Positions 11,265-22,365 of a DNA stretch of 64,000 nucleotides are shown piece after piece. This stretch comes from Salminus brasiliensis (taxonomy: Eukaryota; Chordata; Actinopteri; Characiformes; Bryconidae). The position numbers were made by a program, and so were the translations under genes. Numbering within the stretch: position 1 is the first letter of the stretch; each line of letters begins with the position of its first letter. Location of the stretch: assembly GCF_030463535.1 (NCBI RefSeq), contig NC_132878.1, forward strand, positions 90,443,507 through 90,507,506. The letters run 5' to 3'. The notes below the pieces were generated by a model. The model had not been told where the DNA came from, did not search any database, and was given only the letters and a program-made list of their open reading frames with translations.

Positions 11265-11696
11265 AGTGTGGCTAGTGCGGCGGATCAGACTATAACAGTC
11301 TATTTAAAAAAGGAGAGCAAGAAGGTAACACAGATACAGGAGCACCCTGAAATACTGTCATCCCTCCACTCCACCGTCCACAAACCTGAGTGATCGTGTG
11401 GAAGCGGCAAGACAATTCAATTCAATTACATTTTATTTATATAGGCTTTTTATAACAAAGCAGCTTTACAGAGATTCAGGTCCGAGCCTCTTTTAAGCAA
11501 GCTAGCCAGGAGGAAGAACCTTAAGAGGAACCTAGACTCAAAAGGGGAACCCATGCTCCTAAGGTAAATAAAGGTAAATGTGGCATCAAGCCACACAAGA
11601 TATGAGTGAGATTATCAAGCCCATGCAGGTAAACAGTCAGAAGCATAGTCCTGCAGTGAGGTGAGGATGTATCAGTGCGAAGCCCCAGAGCAGGAC
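11265..11696 (-). mobile_element. Older L2 3'-end fragments
   Basis: One piece (11,265-11,412) matches an internal part of the L2 3' untranslated region. A second starts with an attca-type repeat tail (11,415-11,430) followed by the cagctttacagag and gaggaacctagactcaaaag motifs. These lie in the same place in unit C/D (28,546-28,941), D/E (42,706-43,140) and after E (52,026-52,650). Confidence 0.65.
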
Positions 11697-12537
11697 AAGT
11701 CAAGTCAAGTCAGATTAATTTGTATAGCTTTTTACAACTGTTGTCATCACAAAGCAGCTTTACATAATTAGTAATTAATAAAAGACAGAGACAAAGAAGA
11801 AAGAAGAAATAACGTAAGACATGTTGGATCAAAGACCCCCAGTGAGCCCCAACGGGACAGTGGCAAGGAAAAACTCCCTTAGAGCTGGAGGAAGAAACCT
11901 TAGGAGGAACCAAGACTCATAAGGGGGACCCATCCTCCTCTGGTCAGAACTATTTAAACATTAACATTAATTTAAACATAAATTACCAAACCAGATACAA
12001 CAGATAGCTAATAATGGTGATAATAATAGTGGCAGATAGTTACGAGTCCATTTTTATTTTAGGTTTTAACATGGTCATTGAACAGGTAGCAGTGGTAGAC
12101 GGGTGAGCCGCTGGTCTGCTATGAGTGGTGGTGGGTGGGGGGCCTGCTGGTTGGACCGGTAGGTGGCAGCTGGTTTGACGCAGGACCTCAGCGGGCAATC
12201 TTCCAGCAGGTCAGGCTGGGTGGCCATTTACTCTGAGAAGGTAAAAAGAGAGAGTTCATTCTGAGAGGAATTTTATGGAGAGCAGAGAATGTTGAGCAGT
12301 ATCAGAGTGTGCCTGACGACTCCGGCAGGTCTGACTATAACAGCCTAATTAAAAGGAGAGAGCCAGAAGGTAACACAGACATGGAAGCACCCTGAAAACG
12401 CCAGCATCTATCTGCTCCACCGTCCACAAACCTGAGTGATCGCGTGTAAGCAGCGAGGCGACAGCTCCAGCATCTCAGTATACTACAATTCCCTGGGTCC
12501 ACGAACCCCTGGACCTGCAGCCCTTATCTAAGAAACA

Positions 12538-13134
12538 TTAATTACCAAAAGCTAAACTAAACATATGAGTTTTCAGCTTAGATTTAAAGATTGAGACTGT
12601 GTCTGAGTCCCAAACATTATCTGTTTGTTTTAAGGTACGAGTTTGATCACTGTACCACAGTGCAATCATTTTTTGCCTTGTCATTTTACTTCTAAACGGT
12701 GCTACTTTGTCTAGTGTTGATCGAAGGGTATTTTCTAGATCGTTTGTTAATTTAACGAGCTCCGTTTGGTCTGATGGAGTGTGAGCTAAGGTCAATAGGG
12801 GTGGGAGTTTTTCAGTAAACTGTACAGCTGTCATTGGGGTTACTGTGCGCTTTAGACAGTGTTGGGGGGACAAATGAACATTTTGCCTAAGATGTAGCTC
12901 AAAGAAGATTAGATAATGGTCTGATATTACTGAGCTCTGAGGTACAATATTTAGATGATCAATGCTCACACTCAGGGTCAGGACTAGATCTAGGGCATGG
13001 TTACAGTAATGTGTGGGTCCAGTTAAGTTTTGTGTAATTCTGACAGAATCTAAAACTGATACAAACACCTTTGTTAATGGATCATCTGCTTTTTCAAAAT
13101 GAATATTAAAGTCTCCTACTATTAACACTGCCAA
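12538..13134 (-). pseudogene. L2 ORF2 with in-frame RT deletion
   Basis: The open frame starts in the endonuclease domain (VLIVGDFNIHF, DFNIH being an active-site block) and continues through SDHYLIFFELHLRQ. After TRTLKQT it jumps directly to the extreme C-terminus, DSDTVSIFKSKLKTHMFSLA. Copy 2 carries well over 1 kb between these points. The N-terminal part of the endonuclease lies further upstream, broken, at 13,190-13,417 (GRGGGVCIIYQ). Confidence 0.85.
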
Positions 13135-13567
13135 GTCTGCAGCAAAATCACTAAAGTATTTTAAAAATTTAGAATATGGCCCTGGAGGCCTATAGATTAA
13201 TTAGTGTGAATGCATTTTTATTTGTGGCTAAATTTGATATATTAATGTAGAGAATCTCAAAAGAAGTGAAGGTGTTACAGTGTTTTTGAATAATATCTAG
13301 TGTATTCTGATAGATTATGCATACTCCACCTCCTCTGCCTGATAATCTAGGGCTATGTACATATTTATAACCTGCAGGGGTGGCTTCATTTAGTGCTTTT
13401 AACCAAACTTTAACCAATTATCTATGAAGCCCACATGATTTTCTGAACACCACTTGGACACCCAGCGGTTCAGCACCGCGCCTCATTGGGATGGGACCAG
13501 AGCAAATTACGGCATCTGACATCGTCTGGGCCAGTTTAACCACCTCTTTATTATTATCCTTACCCTA

Positions 13568-14121
13568 TTATATATTATCCTTCATAACTTCTGATTGCCG
13601 CAGATGAATATCATTGGCCCCTACATGAATAACTATCCTTGAATATCTCCTGTTTGCTAACCGCTTAAGGTTGCCGCTAATGTCCGGTGCTCTGGCTCCC
13701 AGTAAACAGTCTCCTGTTACCATAGTACTGTGAACAGGCTCCTCAGCGGGTGTTTCGCTGAGCAGGGCAAACCTGTTTGACACGCGAATCAGGGGGAGCG
13801 TGATGTTCCGGTGGGCTAGCTTCGGCCTTAGTGCTAACATTAGCCTTAGCTTTCCGACTATGCCGCCGAGACATCACCGATTCGCCCCGTTGTGAGGGCT
13901 CTAACGCCGGAGTGGGGGGTGCTGGCTCTCCATAAGGCATCCGGGGCTGCTACCAGTGACTCCTGCTGCCTATCCTTCAGTAGCCCCATGATGCTCACCT
14001 CTAACTGCTCCACCTTTTCCACCAGAGAGCTAACTAGCTCACATTTAGTACAAATGCTATCCTTATCACTAGCGGTGGAAAAGGGGTCTAGACTAAACAT
14101 GCCACACTTCTCACTTCTCAC
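13568..14121 (-). pseudogene. L2 ORF1 remnant with esterase-type domain
   Basis: Two overlapping frames give the ORF1 of an L2/CR1-type element. The N-terminal part (13,858-14,121) has paired cysteines (CTKCELV) and a helical SSLVEKVEQLEVSIMGLL stretch typical of a coiled coil. The C-terminal part (13,568-13,840) has [20 protein letters not shown] then [17 protein letters not shown], the block-III-like GxND motif of SGNH hydrolases. The GDS serine block is damaged here (VTGDCLL); copy 2 reads [10 protein letters not shown] frameshift separates the two parts. Confidence 0.75.
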
Positions 14122-14435
14122 TTCTCAAAAAGTCCAGCAACAGCCATCATAAAATACTATTACCGCTTTCAGCTGATTTGGGCACAGAAATAAAGGTTGT
14201 TGTAGGGGTACTCCGCTGTTCAGTCTTTTTGTTAAACTGTGGACTGTAAACACAACCTAAAAGCAGTTACGACAAAGTAGATGACTAAACAGATATAAAA
14301 AATAAGCACTAGAAAGTGATAGAAAGCAGAAAACACAAGATAAACACGGAGACAGTGATTTCTCCAAGGTCCGGGTCAGGAGTCAGGATTTCCCACAAGG
14401 GTTAGCGGCAAGGGTCCAGTCCAGCGGGCAGCGGG

Positions 14436-14687
14436 TCAACACCTAAAATGTGAACGACTGATAAAAGCATTGCCCATCACATCGTAGTGGATTCTGATGA
14501 GTAGCCTTTTATTGACCACTTCTTCTAGACGTCCCTTACGCTTGGTCATGGGACTATTTGGAGATACACTCTTTATGTTTCTCTCTACCATTATCAACTT
14601 CCAGTTTCTCAAATGTTCACAATAGTTGTCAGCTAACTGTTTGGGTAGCCCAACCAGAAACCAGAAGCTTTTGTCCTCGGGTTCCAC
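14436..14687 (-). other. Conserved 83-codon open frame, unit B
   Basis: An uninterrupted frame ending RSHFRC is kept with very few changes at 33,339-33,590 and 43,152-43,403. It contains KRKGRLEEVVNKRLLIRIHY. I do not recognise it; a chromatin-reader (MBT-like) strand pattern crossed my mind but cannot be supported. It could be an exon fragment captured in the unit, or chance openness kept because the copies are young. Its end, TTTTAG-GTGTTG, is compatible with a weak splice donor. Confidence 0.35.
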
Positions 14688-14689
14688 GT

Positions 14690-14870
14690 TGGCCCCACAT
14701 GTGTATGCCCACCAGGGTCAGTAATGGGACCAGGAGGAGTAAAACATGGGCATTCTACAATGTATAATGGAGCCTAGAAATGGGATTAAGGTGGGCTGAA
14801 ATGATGGGACCATCTGAATTTGTTCAGAACTATAAATAAATAAATGTAACATTAGACATTACTTAAATGT
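14690..14870. repeat. Dispersed GGCCCCAC-type repeat, unit B
   Basis: The segment with ccacattgtg-like, gggaccaggaggagtaaaac and aaggtgggctg motifs recurs at 33,590-33,760, 43,403-43,575 and, more diverged, at 55,021-55,270 outside the array. In units D and E a SINE is inserted at its far edge; unit B keeps the empty site at about 14,857. Confidence 0.6.
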
Positions 14871-14934
14871 AAACTGAACATTAGACAAACTTCATCAAAC
14901 ACAAAACACATTTTTGATGATTATTTTATTTATA

Positions 14935-15135
14935 TGAGGAGCAAATCACCAACATGCAAACGATCACCACCCCACCTCCTCCCTAATTCTCCAACTCATT
15001 CCAGAAGTATTGAATGGAGCCCCATCATCATTCCAGAGAACACAGTCACACTGCTCCACAGCTCAGTGCTGGGGGGCTTTATACCCCTCCAGCCCACTCC
15101 TGGCATTAGGCAGCATGGTGCTAATAGCTTCATGT
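14935..15135. mobile_element. MITE-like dispersed repeat, unit B
   Basis: The core motifs cattccagagaacacagtca, ctgctccacagctcagtgct and gggggctttatacccctcca recur at 34,078-34,280, 43,930-44,130 and, in reverse, at 53,960-54,345, with a related end at 63,222. At 54,310-54,345 and 63,222-63,250 a terminal motif cccaatacttttgt or its complement is present, which suggests a short DNA transposon. Confidence 0.6.
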
Positions 15136-15305
15136 TTAGAGAAAAATGAATATTATCAATGTTCATTCAGACTAACCGAGTCAGAAAAACAGGTGCTGCT
15201 TAAAAGCTGCTTATAGTGAGTACCGTTCAGCTGTGTAAGAGCTGTGTAAATGTACTGCTGCAGTAATATTTCCCTCAGTGCAGTTTACAGGAAGGGACAC
15301 ATTAG

Positions 15306-15542
15306 TTGCTATTACATATAAACCCAATGGACCAATCAACCAATTCTATTTCCTGTATGTCTGTTTCCTTTAATGAGAAGAGAGCAGACAGGATCTATAG
15401 ATATTCATTCCAGTCCTGCACATCAACCCCTGTTAAATTTACTAATGACCTCTCCTCAGTGAAGGAGACCACCATTCTGCTGCTTAACAAAGAAGTGAAG
15501 CAAATTAGAGAAATTAGTATTGTGGTGCATGGGTGGAAATAA
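15306..15542 (+). other. Conserved 78-codon open frame, unit B
   Basis: A plus-strand frame reading SVSFNEKRADRIYRYSFQSC and ETTILLLNKEVKQIREISIV is open here and at 44,207-44,443 (unit E). In units A and D a small replacement near SCTSTPVKF breaks it. I do not recognise the protein. It may be an exon fragment trapped in the unit. No clear splice sites or start context are visible. Confidence 0.3.
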
Positions 15543-15691
15543 GACTTGTGAACAATGCAGCAGCCGATGGATCCAGATTAGTGCAGATACTCCGACCCTC
15601 GGCTACCCGGCTCCCGTCAGTGAGGATTAGGCTTTAGATTAGGGCACTAATTTAAATCACCATTAAAAATCCTTCTTTTGATATTTTCTGT

Positions 15692-16826
15692 TACTATGAA
15701 GAGAAATGTTGTCACAACATGATATGTAGAAATTGTTGGCCAAAAATATGTTGGGCCATCAGCTGTAGCCTTCTTCCCATTGAGCTTAAAATCTTATGTT
15801 CAATGAATGAGCTGTACTGTTCTCAGTCATTTTCATTCATCTTTGAGTTAAATGAACTGATAATAATTAATAATCCAATTATTAATTGGAAAATGAATAG
15901 TAATTGGTCCATGACAGCCTAAAACATATTAAAATGAAATAAAAATACCAACATATTCCAGTAACCTGAGTCAGCTGTGCTGTTTCTGTAACGTACAGTG
16001 GGTTTGTGTGAGCAATACAATATTCTAAAGTAAACCTTGGGTTCTCCTGGTTCTCCTTGCACATTTTGTGTGTCCTCACTCCCCTTCACTCACCATCAGG
16101 GTGTAGTCATTCCCACAAGGCCACATTTCCTTAGGTATTCAGTTATATTTTACTGAATGGTTGATTGCTTGGTTTCAGTGTGAAAAGCTGTGAGAGCAAG
16201 TTTATCATTTTTCTGTGCTACAGAGTGTGATTATATGCTGGCTGAGTACAACAGTGTTCAGTCTTGTATTACCACAGGATTATACCATAGGGTTGGGCAG
16301 TATAACAGTAATATTGTATACTGCTGTATTTACTGTGTCTGATCTGTCAATCTTCTGCTTTGTTGCTCAATAATCCAGAGGTTTATAGACACAGGGCATT
16401 GTGGTAAACTGAGATGTTGGTGCTATTATTGCTAATTGCACACATTTGTAGATGGTGGAGTTGATGGATGCCAGTTTTTCAAGGTGCTCTCGTGTCTGTG
16501 TTATCTTCTGGCTCTCTCCATTTAGTTAAGCTGTTATCGTCAGACTTGCCAGAGTCGCAAGCCACATTCTGCTAATGTCACATTCTCTGTTATCTATAAA
16601 TGAGAGAATTCATTCCATCTCTTTACTGTTTTCTAAATAAAATGACTGCTGACCTGTCCAGCCTGACACTGATAGAAGATTATCCATTAGGCTCTTCTGC
16701 TGCCCACCTCAGACCAGCAGGTGACCCTCCAGCTACTGCTACCTGCCTCAGACTAGTTGCCCACTTTCCATTTTGAACTACATTGAAGTTGAAATGGACT
16801 CAAACTATTAATCTACCAATTGCTGC

Positions 16827-16862
<36 letters not shown>

Positions 16863-17745
16863 TATTATTATTATATCATAATTACTTTTATTATTGTATT
16901 AACATCACTACTATGACATTACCAGTACACCAAACAATAAAAGAAAAATAACTACTTTTTTATAGTTTGTGTAAAGAGCATAGAGAGAATAGAGAGGCTA
17001 ATTTTAATGGTTATTATCTTGTAAATAGGATTTACAGCAGCCTTTGTAAAAGTAAAAGTAAAGCTCAAATAAATTGGGTTGCCAGATTTGGGCATGGTGC
17101 TGCTTTCCTTGTTTCCACTCTAAAACTGTACAAATTTAAATAACATCCCGTTATATAGGATATTATAAGCTATAATTATTATAGCATATTGTAGAATATA
17201 ATCTATAATATATTTTTAACAGTGTAAATAATATAAACTACACATCAGAAGTTTTAACATGTTCTATACAATATTTCAAGTGTGTTTAACTTTTGAATTT
17301 ACTGTGTCTATCTGTAGCATTTTGTTTCCATCATTCCCTTTTCAATATATCATTACTGACGTTGCTTTTTCTGTGTTCTTTAATCCTATGATGTTACAAT
17401 CATTTAAACCTGTGAAGAAAAATGGGTTTTATACTATTGAACAAGTAAGAAAGTAAGAAACCAACAAACAGAATTGTTTGTGAATTATTATTTATTGTAA
17501 TATTTTACATTTTTATAGATCCTCTATAAGATACTAGAACAGCTGTGTTTTTTTAAAGGAATATTTATTATTATTGTATCATCTTATAATAAAATCTTTA
17601 TGATAAATGATCAGCTCTTTAGTTTTACACACTCTGGGTCAGGTCTGAGATCTTACACCTGGACTAATCTGAGATTCATCTTCAGAGCTCAGACTCAGGT
17701 ATAGAGATGGTAAATATCTAGTTTTTACTCTAGGAGGAAAAAAGA
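15692..17745. other. Unit B spacer without a recognisable gene
   Basis: AT-rich sequence shared with units D (34,740-36,730) and E (44,580-46,600). It includes an ATT/ACT microsatellite (16,825-16,875). Reading frames are short and frequently broken. The first 1.1 kb is missing from unit A. Confidence 0.6.
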
Positions 17746-18743
17746 AACTGGCTTTCCTCGACACAATGGAGCAGCAGCTCTACTCTGAGCCTCTCAGAGA
17801 TAACAGAAGACTGAGCGGGAGACCACCATGGCCTCAGATCTGGAGGTGCTGATTCTTATACTGACCACTGCAAACTGCTCAAGTGCTGCTGGAGGCCTTC
17901 ACACGCGGAAGCCAGCAGGACAATGTCATCTGCAAACAGCAGAAACAAGCCCCCGGCCCCCCGCCTGAAGCCATCCTTGCCCTTGCCTTCGCATTGCTAT
18001 CCTGTCCATGAATATCACAAACAGGAAGTGAGAGAAGGCACAGCTCTGATGGAGTCCAACACCAACACTGAACAAGCTTCAGTGCTGAGAATACGGACAC
18101 AGCTCTCACACCGAGAGTACAGGGACTGCACGACTCGGATCAGCACCTGTCGCACCCCCGATACCCCAGGAGCACTTCCTACAAGATGTCTTGGGGAACA
18201 CAGTCGTAAGCCTTCTCCTTCTCCACAAAACACATGTAGACTGGAGTGATGTACTCCCATGTCCCCTCAACAATCTCAGAGAGAGTGAGGAGCTGGTCCA
18301 ACGTTCTACAGCCAGGACAGAATCTGCATTACTCCACCTAAATCTGAGGGTTAACTATCAGGTGCATTCTCCTTTGCACTATACTGGACTAAACTTTCCA
18401 GGGAGGCTGAGATATGTGATGCATCAATAATTTGCATGCACTCTCCAGTCCTCTTTCTTGAAAATAGGGACCACCACCCTGGTTAGCCAGTCCAGAAGCA
18501 CTGCTCCCGAGGTCCATGCAACACTAGAAAGTGTCTCGAACAAGACAGCCCCCCAATGTCTAGAGCCTTTAGCAACTCTGGGCAAATCCCATCTACTCTT
18601 GATTTGCCACTGTGGTGCTTTCCAGCTACCTCAGTAACCTCAGCCATAAAAGATGGATGATGCCCCAGTAGCCTCCAGCCCTGCCTCCTGGACAGAAGCC
18701 ATGTTCCTCGGGATTAGGAGTTCCTCAAAGTGTTCTATCCAGC
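17746..18743 (-). repeat. First copy of a 998-bp tandem duplication (LINE fragment)
   Basis: This block and 18,744-19,741 are nearly identical at an exact 998-bp offset; I see one substitution near 18,138 (cgactcggatc versus cgactcgcatc). The repeat covers most of the fossil LINE reverse transcriptase fragment. The junction joins ttctatccagc to aactggctttcc with almost no overlap. Confidence 0.9.
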
Positions 18744-20060
18744 AACTGGCTTTCCTCGACACAATGGAGCAGCAGCTCTACTCTGAGCCTCTCAGAGATA
18801 ACAGAAGACTGAGCGGGAGACCACCATGGCCTCAGATCTGGAGGTGCTGATTCTTATACTGACCACTGCAAACTGCTCAAGTGCTGCTGGAGGCCTTCAC
18901 ACGCGGAAGCCAGCAGGACAATGTCATCTGCAAACAGCAGAAACAAGCCCCCGGCCCCCCGCCTGAAGCCATCCTTGCCCTTGCCTTCGCATTGCTATCC
19001 TGTCCATGAATATCACAAACAGGAAGTGAGAGAAGGCACAGCTCTGATGGAGTCCAACACCAACACTGAACAAGCTTCAGTGCTGAGAATACGGACACAG
19101 CTCTCACACCGAGAGTACAGGGACTGCACGACTCGCATCAGCACCTGTCGCACCCCCGATACCCCAGGAGCACTTCCTACAAGATGTCTTGGGGAACACA
19201 GTCGTAAGCCTTCTCCTTCTCCACAAAACACATGTAGACTGGAGTGATGTACTCCCATGTCCCCTCAACAATCTCAGAGAGAGTGAGGAGCTGGTCCAAC
19301 GTTCTACAGCCAGGACAGAATCTGCATTACTCCACCTAAATCTGAGGGTTAACTATCAGGTGCATTCTCCTTTGCACTATACTGGACTAAACTTTCCAGG
19401 GAGGCTGAGATATGTGATGCATCAATAATTTGCATGCACTCTCCAGTCCTCTTTCTTGAAAATAGGGACCACCACCCTGGTTAGCCAGTCCAGAAGCACT
19501 GCTCCCGAGGTCCATGCAACACTAGAAAGTGTCTCGAACAAGACAGCCCCCCAATGTCTAGAGCCTTTAGCAACTCTGGGCAAATCCCATCTACTCTTGA
19601 TTTGCCACTGTGGTGCTTTCCAGCTACCTCAGTAACCTCAGCCATAAAAGATGGATGATGCCCCAGTAGCCTCCAGCCCTGCCTCCTGGACAGAAGCCAT
19701 GTTCCTCGGGATTAGGAGTTCCTCAAAGTGTTCTATCCAGCACCCAACAATACCCTCAGCTGAGTTCAGAGCTTCAGCACCCTTACTGAGCACAGTTTGG
19801 ATAGTGTCGCTCCTTCCCCTTCTGAGTTGTCGGAGTGCTTTCCAGAACCTCCTTGTGGCTGCACTGAAGTCTTTCTCCATGGCCTCTCCAAACTACTCTG
19901 CAATAGCTGTTACCTTTTTTGCCTGCTGCCTTAATGGAATCGAGAGTACCCAGAGCCTTCCTCCACTTGACAGCCTCCCTGATTACAGATTGCCACCAAA
20001 AGGAGCTCCAACAAGTCAGGTCAAATTTGGTTATACTGCTTTTGAGAACCTGATGTTGTT
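18744..20060 (-). mobile_element. LINE ORF2 fragment, unit B (second copy plus remainder)
   Basis: Same decayed non-LTR element as 1,800-3,190. The part to 19,741 is the second copy of the 998-bp duplication. 19,741-20,060 carries the pre-RT segment (EKDFSAATRRF, HFEELLIPRNM). An L2 tail remnant follows to 20,255. Confidence 0.8.
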
Positions 20061-20341
20061 GAAAAGCAGCTTTACATAAATATGGAAATAACAGATCAAA
20101 TTAATGAATCAATAAATAAAAACAAATAAAATTGTAACCCCAAGTGAGCAAGCCAAAGGCAACAGTGGCAAGGAAAAACTCCCTCAGAGCTGGAGGAAGA
20201 AACCTTGGGAGGAACCAAGACTCACTTTGGGGGACCCATCCTCCTCTGATCCAAAAAACCTATAAATGATGAAAAATGGTGTAAAGTCAGGTGTAAAGGT
20301 GTGAATGTAAATGTAAGTCACCCAAGGTTATTTGTTCAGGC

Positions 20342-22174
20342 TCAGGCCAACTGGGGTAACCGCAGTTTGAATAATGTCAATTTGAATAATCTGAAGGGGA
20401 GCCTAAGTCTCCAGGTTTCCTGCATCTCTGTGGACTGTGGGAGCACAGGCTCTGCTTCCACCACCAGCCCATGGAGCAGGATTTTTCCTTCAGAATGGAA
20501 TCCACCCAGTATGTTATCATTACCGGGAGCCATGAACGACATCTACAGGGGGTGAACCGCATTCGTCTTCTTTGGGATCTGTTGGAAGGACAAAAGGACA
20601 AAGACTGATCAGACATTTCTGCCCACTATTAAAGTGATTATACAGTAAAAAATCTGGATCACTCAGAAATCGACTCACATACCTTAAACTTGGGGAATTT
20701 CAGCCTCCTGGATCTCTGCCTTACTGTGGGCTGTGGGAGAACAGCTTCATCCTCAACCACCGGCCCACAGAGCAAGATGTCCGAAATCCCATCCTCACAG
20801 CTTTGTTTAGAACTGGAAGAAGCAGGAGCTTCTGTAGAGGCAGCACTGGAGGAGTTGTGCACCATAGAGTTCACTGTGAAGAACCTCTTCATCCTCCCTC
20901 GAAGTGACTGGGAGGTTCTGAGGAACGGTGCTACAAGGTAAGCTTTAGCTGCCCTTTTAATTGTAGCACAAAGTGGACTGCAGCTGAAGCAGCCGCACTC
21001 CTCCCCCACCGCCTCTACGCTTCGGGAAGTGAGACTTGCCCCAGCTCTACTGCTGTTGTCTTCCTGAGGTGAACTGATGTCCTGATGAGAAGTGCTTACC
21101 CCATCCTGTTCATCAATGACTTCCACAGTGAACCTGCCTATAACTCTGGGGACATAAGCAATAAAGAAAAGGTCCTTAGTGTTAGTGAACTAATGCTGTA
21201 CGTTACCTATTTACAGAACAGCTCTGCACTCTGAGTAACCTTTATCAGTGCATACTATGTACAGTACACCAAGTGTGTCTCCTTAGTTCCAGTGTTTTCA
21301 GAGCTGAGATACAACACATGGAACAAATGAAGCACTTAATAAATGAATTCATAAGTAATATATATTCATAATAAAAAAACAAAACAAAACAAACATACCG
21401 TATTTTCTTCAACCGCTTAATGGTGTTCTGCTCATCAGCGTCAGTTTTGGAGGAGAAACCATCTACCTTCTCCCAACCATCTACCATAGGGTGTTCCTCA
21501 GGCTTTCCAAACAGATTTTCCTGTGGAGTGCTTTTACCCTCAGCTACAGACGGGCCTGCAGCCTCACCCGTTTCACTGTTGATGACAATAAAAGAAACAT
21601 ATTATAAATCAAACAGCTCAAAGAATCTGGGGGTGTTTCACAAAGCAGGATTCTTAGTTCAGCCAGAAAAGCCCAGATCCCAGCCTGTCCAATAGAAGAA
21701 GAGCTGAGGGACATTCCTATCCTCACCATTGGGCTAAAGTTATCTGGCTAGCTGAGAAATGCTGATTTGTGAAACACCCCCTGCAGATATTTCTAATGCA
21801 GCGGTTTGCTTACCATTCTTGGCGTGACTGCAGCCATGGGTGCTTTTCCACATCTGTCACAGACGGGCGAGTTGAAGGGTCGTACTGCAGCATGTAGGAA
21901 ATTAAGGCCCGACAGGGCTCCTCCACTGTGATCCCAACTGGATACTGCAGGGCTTTACGCTGGACCCGTAGCAATTTATGCGCACGCTTTTCTTTAAAGG
22001 GCACGGATCCGGTAACCATTTGGTAAAGAACCACTCCCAGGCTCCACACATCACTTTTCTTCGGATCATAAGGCTGACACCTAATCACCTCCGGTGCAGC
22101 GCAGAAACGAGTGCAGCAATATGTCTCACTCATTTCTGGGAAGCCTTTTGAAAAGCGTGAAAGACCAAAGTCTG
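20342..22174 (-). pseudogene. Copy B, TSSK-like kinase lacking N-lobe and promoter
   Basis: The kinase exon is only partial, 21,814-22,174. It begins at DFGLSRFS in the activation segment and keeps APE, DVWSLG, the arginine of the last subdomain and the splice donor. Glycine loop, catalytic lysine, HRD loop, start codon and promoter are gone. Exons 2 (21,399-21,575), 3 (20,683-21,145) and 4 (20,342-20,542, or 20,543-20,578) are open with good splice sites. Homology stops at about 22,174, followed by roughly 190 bp of unrelated sequence and then the downstream flank of unit C. It shares C before AAPE and VVLYQMV with copy A, against Y and LYVMV in C-E, so A and B form one subgroup. Confidence 0.9.
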
Positions 22175-22365
22175 AAAGACCAAAGGAGCCGAAGCTGGCC
22201 TAAACACACCATGATCTGTGTCCGGAACCTCTCGAGGTCCTAAACAAGAAATTCTCGGTGAGGAGCTCAGTGTCAGAGCTCCTAAAGTACCCCCAGTCTC
22301 AGGTGAAACACATGAACTAAACAAGACATGAAGAACAATCAAAACCCAAACACACATTATAATTT
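22175..22365. other. Filler DNA at the B/C rearrangement junction
   Basis: About 190 bp with no match to other units. It begins with a short repeat of the adjacent gaaagaccaaag. A stretch near 22,300 (tctcaggtgaaac) recalls the Gypsy LTR at 10,058-10,070, so LTR-derived filler is possible. After 22,365 the sequence matches unit spacer (17,505 on in unit B). Confidence 0.5.

Larger units (their letters stand above)
11697..14422 (-). mobile_element. L2-clade LINE copy 1, RT deleted
   Basis: The 3' tail is a short TCAAG repeat at 11,697-11,713, then the 3' UTR to about 12,537, then ORF2 remains, ORF1 remains to 14,152 and a probable 5' UTR to 14,422. The E unit shows the empty site (43,125-43,145: gcaggac joined to agcaggcagc). 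This copy keeps the ORF1 N-terminus, which L2 copy 2 lacks, but has lost the whole reverse transcriptase. Confidence 0.85.
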
